In this document: piece after piece, positions 54,622 through 64,000 of the stretch
Layout of the letters: every line of letters starts with the position of its first letter
How positions within the stretch are numbered: position 1 is the stretch's first letter
DNA from: Adineta ricciae
Taxonomy: Eukaryota; Rotifera; Eurotatoria; Adinetida; Adinetidae
Direction: 5' to 3'
DNA length: 64,000 nucleotides
Assembly (NCBI GenBank): GCA_905250025.1
Contig: CAJNOJ010000088.1
Span: forward strand, 248,001 to 312,000
Translations under genes and position numbers: made by a program
Notes under the pieces: model-generated
What the model was told of the DNA's origin: nothing
The model's input: the letters and a program-made list of their open reading frames with translations, nothing else
The model's database searches: none

Positions 54622-55903
54622 ATGCATTTCTATTCCGCTACATTTGAAGACACTATACCTCATTTTAATAATCTACATCTACCACATTCAAATGTATTAG
54701 TGTATAATCTCTCGTCATCGATAGAAATTACTCAAAACAATACAATAACAACATCCGAGGATCCTTATCGTAATCTAGCAGAGAAACTCGTATATAAATA
54801 CATATGTTTAGCGATTTTTGTTATCGGATTCATCGGCAATTTACTTAGTGTATTAGTCTTTAGTCGACCAGCGCTACGACGTCGATCTTGTGCTATCTAT
54901 TTTCTTGCATTAGCTATTACTGATATAGCTTCATTGTGTTCATCGTTTATTGATACCGTCCTTCCATCGTTTAATAATGTTTCCTTGACAATGAAATGGA
55001 CATTCATTTGTAAACTAAATCCCTTACTGGTCTATTTCACTACTGATCTATCGAACTTTCTACTAGCTGTTGCATCTATTGATCGAGCAGTATCGATTCA
55101 ATGTCCTGTGAAATCGCAGTACTTCTGTCGAGCACGCATTGCGATCTATATTATTCTTGTTATGTCAATTGTATTTCTTCTTATCAACGGTCATCTCTTC
55201 TGGGGCTTTGAGATCATTGACGAGCAATCATCAAAATTTTGTCTCCCATCAAAAGCTAAATATGTCTATTATAATGAGCCGTATTCAATGACTTATGATC
55301 GCTTCTACGCGATATTCGACTCTTTAGATATGTTATTCGCTGTTGTTATTCCGTTTATTGTTATGTTAATATGTAATATAATTATTCTGATACGTGTTAT
55401 TACTTCTCGACGATCGGTTACAACAACTGCTTCGAACGCAGGTCAATCAAAGGAAGCCCGAAAACGACATGATAAAGAAAAACAATTAACTGTTATGTTA
55501 CTTGGAAGCGCAGCTGGTATGTTTGTTGTACATTCTTGCTCTAGCAAAAAACAAAGAACTGTTTTCGTTTCCTTTTTTAGCATTTTTAGTATTTACATTA
55601 CCGACAGAAATAAATGATACGATACGTGCTTTTCATCCACCCGACGTTCCTCAGACTCAAGGTCCTGCGGCCTTAGTCACAGCAATCTTTATTGCCATGG
55701 GGCAATTGAATCATGCGATCCACTTCTATATTTACACGTTAACTGGTCGAGTCTTTCGAAATGAACTGATACAGTTGTTTACCCTATCGAAATATAGCTT
55801 TTTAAGGCAAAAGACGGTCTCGTCAATTCGACAAGCGAACGCTGATCAACGACTTTTGAGTCTATCTACGAAAAAAACTAATCCCGACGATGTTGATGCT
55901 TAG
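54622..55903 (+). CDS. Class A (rhodopsin-like) GPCR
   Basis: Two exons (54622-55516, 55581-55903) give 405 residues with a Ser/Thr/Asn-rich N terminus bearing several glycosylation sequons (NLS, NNT). Seven hydrophobic segments can be traced. TM1 has GFIGNLLSVLVF, TM2 LALAITDIASL, the TM3 end SIDRAVSIQ (DRY replaced by DRA), and TM7 HAIHFYIYTLTG in place of NPxxY. The pattern is that of peptide-type (FMRFamide-receptor-like) orphan receptors that are expanded in bdelloids; the ligand is unknown. The intron lies just before TM6. Confidence 0.85.
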
Positions 55904-56744
55904 AAAATTGACAGCGAACAATCGACTGGCATTTTTTTTTGTTATTTATTTAGTCGCTTTTTTTGTATCTCTCATCATAAATTCCACCACCATGTACCGG
56001 TTTGAATTGATAAAGAAAACTTTTGAGGTAGATGCATTATCGCTGTTATTTCGTCCACCATATTTGAGAAAAGATCATAGGCCCCCAGGGGCTGAATTAA
56101 TATCCACCATGGATAAAGAAATAACGTCAATGGATAAGCAAAAATGAAGAGAAGAATGAAGGATAATATGCGAATTATTATGCTCGACATTTTCATTTCC
56201 GTCAGCGCCAAAATCTCAATTCTTATTAACAGAATGTAAAAATTTCCTTTAAACTAGCTCAATTAAAGTCCATCAGTCCGTAAACTTAGTTCACAATAGC
56301 CCAACTGTAATATTGATACCTGTTTTTCACATGCCCTGTCTAATGGAACGGCAACAAATCGCTCTTCCAATCGAGTCCAATGCTGTAGCATATTAAACAA
56401 AGAAGACTCTTGCTGAAAAACGACTGATAACTATCTTCTATCAGCCATTCATGTAAATTCTAAGAACGCGAGATCTTCCAGATTTCTCGTGATAAAATAA
56501 TCGTGCATGAATCCTTCGTCATGAAGAACAATTCGGAGATGTAGATGCTATTCAATGCTATAATGGATTTCTAGTCAAATTACGATCTGTTTTATCGATT
56601 AGAGATAAATATCTTTTCGAGCAATAATTTTCTTCTAGATTTTATTCATCTTATGTATGATGTTGATACAAGATGAAAAAAAGTCAAAACAACACGATGA
56701 AAACTTAGCATGTTTTTCTGTCGTTTTGGTCTTTGTTTCCTTCT
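55904..56744. other. Intergenic, GPCR 3-prime side
   Basis: A frame with a hydrophobic stretch begins at the end of the GPCR (FFFVIYLVAFFVSLIIN) but lacks homology or its own start context, so it is taken as 3-prime UTR. No other gene seen before the RPS15 stop. Confidence 0.45.
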
Positions 56745-57206
56745 CTATTTGAGTGGAATGAAACGGGAGGAGTGTGTGGCACCAATACCAGGTCGACCAT
56801 GTTTAACTGGTTTGTATGTAATTGAAAACTCTCCGAGATAATGACCAATCATTTCAGGTTTGATTTCAACTGAGTTAAACGTTTTGCCTTGGTGAACACC
56901 GACAACACAGCCAACCATTTCGGGGACGATGATCATGTTACGTAAATGTGTTTTGATGGCTTTTGGTTTTTCTAATTCAGGTGCTTCTTTTTTGGCTTTA
57001 CGTAAACGTTTGATCAAAGCCATTGGTTTACGTTTAAGACCACGTGATAGACGACGACGAGCACGGCAGTGTATCAATGGCATTAATTGTTCGGTGTTTA
57101 GGTCTAATAATTGATCAAGATCAACACCACGATAGGTGAATTTACGAAATGTACGCTTCTTTTTTAAATCAGCAGCGCTTAAACCAGCAGTATCTTGATC
57201 AGCCAT
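56745..57206 (-). CDS. RPS15: Ribosomal protein uS19 (RPS15)
   Basis: 153 residues, nearly collinear with animal RPS15: [51 protein letters not shown] and the universal C terminus [20 protein letters not shown] then [10 protein letters not shown]. It is a component of the small ribosomal subunit head and is needed for 40S export. The coding region is intronless. A 5-prime UTR intron is likely (acceptor TTCTAG just upstream at about 57254). Confidence 0.98.
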   Translation of the reverse strand: MADQDTAGLSAADLKKKRTFRKFTYRGVDLDQLLDLNTEQLMPLIHCRARRRLSRGLKRKPMALIKRLRKAKKEAPELEKPKAIKTHLRNMIIVPEMVGCVVGVHQGKTFNSVEIKPEMIGHYLGEFSITYKPVKHGRPGIGATHSSRFIPLK

Positions 57207-57535
57207 TGTTTGTTGTATGAAGTTGTTTGTTGGTTTTGAAGAAGACGAAAAGATCTAGAAGAGAAAAGAAAAATTGAATATGAGATTGATACGAATTTTC
57301 TTCATTATTCGTTTATTTATTTTATACAATTGAAAAACCAGAGAAAAAAGAGAGAAAGAGAGAACCTTCTTGTAATAGTAGAGTATGAAAAAAAAACGAA
57401 ATTGAGAGAAAGAAGCGGCGACACTGCAACGCAACGATTATTGTAGTTCAGACACACACGCACACACGAAAAAACAAAAGAATGATAATATAAAAAAGAA
57501 ACGAAGAAGAATGCTAAAAGCGATAGACAGAAATC

Positions 57536-57756
57536 CAGTCAGATCGAATAGTAGACATTGAAATAAATGTGGCTATTGCATGATGGACACCACCAACGAG
57601 TATTGTTGTCATTCCAAGAATTGAACAATGCGTAGAGAAAAGACACAATAATCAACGACAATAACAACAACATAGAAATTCCGAAGAGAAACAGACTAGA
57701 GAGCAGCAGCAGTAATAATACGCGCAGTGCGCAAGTACAAAACAGAAACGAGGTAT
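57536..57756 (+). repeat. 221-nt block before the N (copy 1)
   Basis: Begins CAGTCAGATCGAATAGTAGA and ends at the N. The same 221 nt reappear at 57758-57978 with only a couple of substitutions (such as AATTCCGAAG versus AATTTCGAAG). This pattern is expected when overlapping contig ends are joined with an N instead of merged. Confidence 0.9.
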
Positions 57757-57757
57757 N

Positions 57758-57978
57758 CAGTCAGATCGAATAGTAGACATTGAAATAAATGTGGCTATTG
57801 CATGATGGACACCACCAACGAGTATTGTTGTCATTCCAAGAATTGAACAATGCGTAGAGAAAAGACACAATAATCAACGACAATAACAACAACATAGAAA
57901 TTTCGAAGAGAAACAGACTAGAGAGCAGCAGCAGTAATAATACGCGCAGTGCGCAAGTACAAAACAGAGACGAGGTAT
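57758..57978 (+). repeat. 221-nt block after the N (copy 2)
   Basis: Second copy of 57536-57756, starting immediately after the N at 57757. It should be treated as the other haplotype or the same locus, not as a real tandem duplication, until checked. Confidence 0.9.
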
Positions 57979-58375
57979 GTATATATGACAAACAGAAGAA
58001 AAAATCGAGAAGAAAACATTGTGTGCGTGTGTGTGTATGTGAGAAAGAGAGATTGAGTGTCACTGTTTGTTTAATAAGTGTTTTCTCTGTCGAAGCGTGT
58101 TCAGAGAGACACAAAAACGAAAAAAACGAGAGAATTGTACTAGAGGAAACAACTCGAATTTGACTTTGAACACGCACACTGTACGAGAAAACACACGTAA
58201 ACTGAAAAACAGAAGAGTAAAACGACCATTCTAATATAATAAAGTAGAGTGTTTGAATAAAGAGAATAAGTAAGGAGAGACGAAGAGAATGAGAACGAGA
58301 CAGAGAGAGAGAGACAGGCATATATTTATATATGTCTATTCGGGAGATTTTTGTATATTTCTTGTTCAAATAGTT

Positions 58376-60084
<1,709 letters not shown>

Positions 60085-61889
60085 CTTGAGATGTCTGTTC
60101 TATTTGAAGATATATATGTATATATCGAATACAAAGAATAAATTGACTAGTAATTTAGAGATTGAATAACAGTGTCGAACATCTGCGGGATGATGTTAAA
60201 TGATTGAAACGGACATTGAAAGAATTTCTCTTCAAGAATATCAAACCTTCGTAATCAGACTTCATACCATCTAAATAATAAACGAAGATTAGAATGATTA
60301 CTGAACCTAGCCAATCATTGAGCAAGTAAACAAATAAATAAGCAAGCAACCACTACAACACTCCTCTACACATATTTTAAAAAAAGAAAGTATTTTATGG
60401 AAGACCAACGTCTTGGAATTTAGTTATGCATTTGCGATTTTTCTACAAACTGCATCTTTATTATATTTTTTAAAATTTAACATTACTGAAAAGGATTTTT
60501 ATTGTGCCGAATAAGATTGAAAATATTTCATAAAAATATGTTAGAAAGTCGCTCATTGGTCGATCAAGTAACCTATCGTAATGCATGATTATGGTGGATA
60601 GATAGATAGATAGAGAAATATCGATCATCAATTAGAATAGAAAAGAAAAGCCACATTCATGCGAGGCATATGAAGAAAGCCGATAACATACAGATAGAGT
60701 TTACCTTACGGCTAATCTATGAAAATATAAAAAGTGTTCATACGACGTATGCAACAGACCTCTTTTATATCAATTCCCGATTGTAGCTTTCTTTTAGTAA
60801 TTGTGCCTTATGAGACATACTAATCTGAAAAGATTGTTGGTACTATTTCGCTTGACACGTCATGTTGTGAGCGTATTTTGTATACTGTGTTTAAAGCAAA
60901 GTGGTACTTATTCGCATTTTGTTTTATTCAAATATCACTGAAAATCGTTCGAGAAGACTATATTCGTCTTGTTTTTAACCCGAAACATAGCAGACATGTT
61001 GGTTTACATATTATAGAAGTGAAACAGATTGAAAAATAAAACGCTGACTGGGCCGATAGAATTCACGTTGCCATGTGAGGGTGAGGATGAATGTTCGATT
61101 GCAGAGTGAAGACGGGGATTACGATTAGACGTAAATTGGATAATATTGGTATTCTTTATTTACTTGTGAGTGTAAATCAACGATTTGATAGATTAGTGCT
61201 TGATTATACTCATGGCAAATTCAAAGAATATCATCAATTTTCTACAAGTACTTACTGATGATATGCGTCCTTTTGGAATATGATTACTTTTATTGTTAGT
61301 GCAACATAATGGACTATAAAAATATCGAATGTTTTCAGTGACATCCGTTACATTTCTTCATCTGACTGCTCTCGATCTTGAATTGGCACACACGGATTAC
61401 GTTGAACAATTTCTCTTTATACAAGAAAGATTCGTTCACCGTGTTTCTCATATCTCACCATTCGATACGATTCAAAAGTTGTCGTAACAAACAAATTTAC
61501 ACAGTGGTTACAATTTCTAATGAGGAAAAAGTAAACTGGAAGCAATCTAATTAAGGGTGCCTGACACTCAATGTAGAAATGTGTGAAGGGAACAGCAGAA
61601 AGACATCAGAAAATTATTCTTTGTCCAGCACAGCTAAAGGCAGACTCACTGTATTGGTGGTGCTACAATAGATGCTTTTTTTATGTCACACATGATCAGA
61701 ATTGGCTGGTGCTACAACCAATGAGTAGACAACTTCAGACCTACCTACCTAATTGTCTTCTTATTTCATAATTGTGAAAGAAAGAAAATACACATAAAGC
61801 GTTGGAAACTTCAATTTTGATCTTGATTCTATATTACTAAGATTGGATTCTAACGGTATTCTGCTTATATATATTTTTGTAATTGAGCA
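60085..61889. other. Divergent intergenic region, Galpha-q / CDK11
   Basis: 1.8 kb of AT-rich DNA with a GATA tetranucleotide run (near 60597-60612). It must hold the promoters of two divergent genes. No coding exon or RNA gene recognised. Confidence 0.5.
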
Positions 61890-64000
61890 ATGAGCAGCAG
61901 TAAGTTATGTCTACTAGAATGAACATCTTAATTATTTCTTTATCGTCTAAAATAGGACATCATCATTACAAAAGTTCGTCCCACAGTCGTCGATCTGACG
62001 ATGATCGAAATCGTCCGCATAGTTCCTCTCAAATGTCTTCACGTACAGTTATTTATGAAGAACCATCTTCAACATCTAAAACGTTGAAGTCGTCGGTTCG
62101 GCAAGTTACGCAAACATCGTCCTTTTACAACACAGCAACAACGAGCAAAAATGAAAGTTCAAAGCCATTAACCATCGGCAGCGGAAAACAATCAAGACCA
62201 ATCAATAGTGATATTTATCATTCGGAAATCATCGAAGATGATGATGACGATGAAGGTGAAATCGAATATATCCCAGCTGATCAAACCAAACGTCCATCAA
62301 GGCGAAGTAGGAGAATCTATTTCTGTCTTTGTTGATTTAGAGGTAAAATATTTGTGTTACGATAGGTACGAGTAAAGAACGATCAAAACGTCGTCATCAT
62401 TCGTCTAGTCGATCTTCAAGATCCGGTGAGAGTTCTAATGATGATACACCCAAACATAATCAACAAAAGCATCGACTAAAAGCTTCATCAAGAGAACGAC
62501 GTTCGCCATCAGAAGAGGGAGAGGAAGCTGGTCTGTTGAAAAAGTTTCACCTGAGTTTCATAATTCTTTTTTCAATTCTAGAATCCGTTTCAGATGCCAG
62601 TGATGATCAGCATTCGAAAGAAGATCATCCGTCAACTGAAGATAAACAAGATCATCGTAGACAATCGTCTCCTGGTAAAACTAGGCAGTCCCTCTTTTCA
62701 GACGATAAGCTTTATCATTTCTGCTCTAGATGATGCTTCACGTGACGATGAAGAAAAACTCGAAGTAGAAGAAGAAGAAGTACAAGAAGAACCTGCTCCG
62801 CCGCCACCTCATCGAAGCCGTTTCGACGATGAGGAAGATGATGACGATCAACAAGAAGACGATGAAGACGAGAATGACAATGATCGACATCAACGTCATC
62901 ACCATCATCATCGCCATCATCATCATAAACGATCAAGACGTCATTCATCCTCAACGCCCGCTTCGTCTTCATCAAAATCCGCTATGACACCACCTATATC
63001 AATTGATCATCAAGTTGAAAAAGAATTGATTGAAGAAAAGCCCAAATTACCCAGTTACTATCCTGCTATACAAGGTTGTCGACGCGTGGATGAATATCTA
63101 TGTATGAATCGAATCGAAGAGGGTACTTATGGTGTTGTCTTTCGTGCACAAGATAAAAAAACAGGTAAGAGTTGGTTACTGAATATTGATTCATTTAATT
63201 GACCATCGTTGGTTGATTTAGGTGAAGTCGTTGCATTGAAACGATTGAAAATGGAAAAAGAAAAGGAAGGTTTTCCAATAACGTCACTACGAGAAATCTG
63301 TTGTATTTTAAAATCACAGCATGAAAATGTTTGTACTGTCCGAGTATGTCACATAGTGCATATCTTTTCTGTCATCGATGATAAGTATGATTGTTTTTTT
63401 AAGGAAATTGTTGTTGGTGATGACATAAATCGTATTTACATTGTTATGGATTATGTCGAGCATGATCTCAAGAGTCTCATGACCCATACAATGAAAAAGC
63501 CATTTTCGATTAGTGAAGTCAAAACTTTAATGTATCAATTGCTAGCCGGTGTAAATCACTTGCACGATAACTGGATTATTCATCGAGATCTCAAAACATC
63601 TAATCTTCTGCTCAGTAATAAGGGCATTCTCAAAGTATGAACTTCTTTCATTTCATTTTCGTTTACACATCGAATTCGATCTAGATCGGTGACTTCGGTC
63701 TTGCACGTGAATATGGATCACCACTGAAACCGTACACACCCGTCGTCGTCACACTCTGGTATCGAGCACCGGAACTTTTACTTGGAATCAAAGTAAGATC
63801 ATTGTTACTTTTCTTTCTGAACCGATATTATGCGAAAATGTTATGTCGACATGTAGGAATATTCCACACCTATTGATATATGGAGTGTAGGTGCTATTTT
63901 TGGTGAATTATTGACAATGAAACCCTTGTTTCCCGGTAAATCGGAAATCGATCAACTGAATCGTATCTTCAAAGATTTGGGTACACCAACAGACAAGATT
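61890..64000 (+). CDS. CDK11: Cyclin-dependent kinase 11 (PITSLRE), 3-prime end outside window
   Basis: Exons 61890-61899, 61956-62306, 62366-62530, 62582-62674, 62730-63164, 63222-63343, 63404-63634, 63685-63792 and 63857 onward. The N-terminal 330 residues are Ser/Arg-, His- and Asp/Glu-rich (poly-His and poly-acidic runs). Then comes the kinase domain: [43 protein letters not shown] (the class-defining helix), [31 protein letters not shown] and [13 protein letters not shown]. The 10-nt first coding exon is notably tiny. CDK11 with L-type cyclins acts in pre-mRNA splicing and transcription. The gene runs off the window before the kinase domain ends. Confidence 0.95.

Larger units (their letters stand above)
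57207..58375. other. RPS15 leader and Galpha-q 3-prime region, with join artefact
   Basis: Low-complexity GAGA and CACACA tracts, RPS15 leader sequence, then the 3-prime UTR of Galpha-q. It contains the N at 57757 flanked by two copies of a 221-nt block. Confidence 0.55.

Noticed and set aside
55890-56147. Hydrophobic plus-strand frame overlapping the GPCR end
   Set aside because: Overlaps the true C terminus in another frame; no independent promoter or homology.
57761-58369. 202-codon minus-strand frame rich in Ser/Leu
   Set aside because: Covers low-complexity Galpha-q 3-prime UTR and one copy of the duplicated block; no domain.

Overview
This window is compact, AT-rich animal nuclear DNA. 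Genes lie close together on both strands. Introns are mostly about 45-75 nt with GT..AG ends, so several unrelated genes fit in each 10 kb. I infer a bdelloid rotifer (Adineta/Rotaria type). The strongest clue is a secreted 11-mer-repeat LEA protein (26213-27954) ending in ATEL, the ER-retention-type tail reported for Adineta LEA-1 proteins. The run of bacterial-type enzyme genes, some intron-poor and some carrying short introns, points the same way. No database search was possible; family names come from reading motifs in the translated exons.

Layout. 1-256: last exon of an unknown gene ending in an NPxY-type tail. 257-5615: gene-free DNA with a 200-nt direct repeat and a 62-nt inverted repeat. 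5616-8689: capicua (DUF4819-like region, HMG box, C1 motif). 9176-17757: five consecutive bacterial-type enzymes (DUF2252 kinase-like, HAD hydrolase, membrane-anchored phosphodiesterase, PA-M28 aminopeptidase, isochorismatase-like hydrolase), with a broken Cys-rich peptide gene among them. 17943-18524: GTF2H5 and SNRNP25, only 6 nt apart on the same strand. 19653-22561: an Ig-domain gene and cyclin I. 23565-25120: a MAM-domain membrane protein, with a decayed copy at 31165-32290. 26213-27954: the LEA gene. 28451-30926: a hypothetical gene and a VWA7/Het-C-like secreted protein. 32966-36195: a tandem ubiquitin-like, tail-anchored protein and two paralogous Gly/Cys-rich proteins. 36874-41265: GCNA, a GH43-like secreted glycosidase and a secreted hypothetical. 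42039-51312: a dysferlin-type ferlin with duplicated candidate first exons and three candidate alternative internal exons. 51801-54621: 2.8 kb without a visible gene. 54622-64000: a class A GPCR, RPS15, Galpha-q, and the 5-prime part of CDK11 (with the PITSLRE motif).

There is no single operon-like system. Themes are stress and secretion (LEA, Gly/Cys-rich and secreted proteins), acquired metabolism (the enzyme block plus GH43), and core signalling or gene expression (capicua, Galpha-q, GPCR, CDK11, RPS15, TFIIH and minor-spliceosome subunits). The sequence holds four single Ns (3124, 21122, 57757, 58970). Two of them sit between two copies of the same 221-nt block, which looks like an assembly artefact and duplicates Galpha-q exon sequence.
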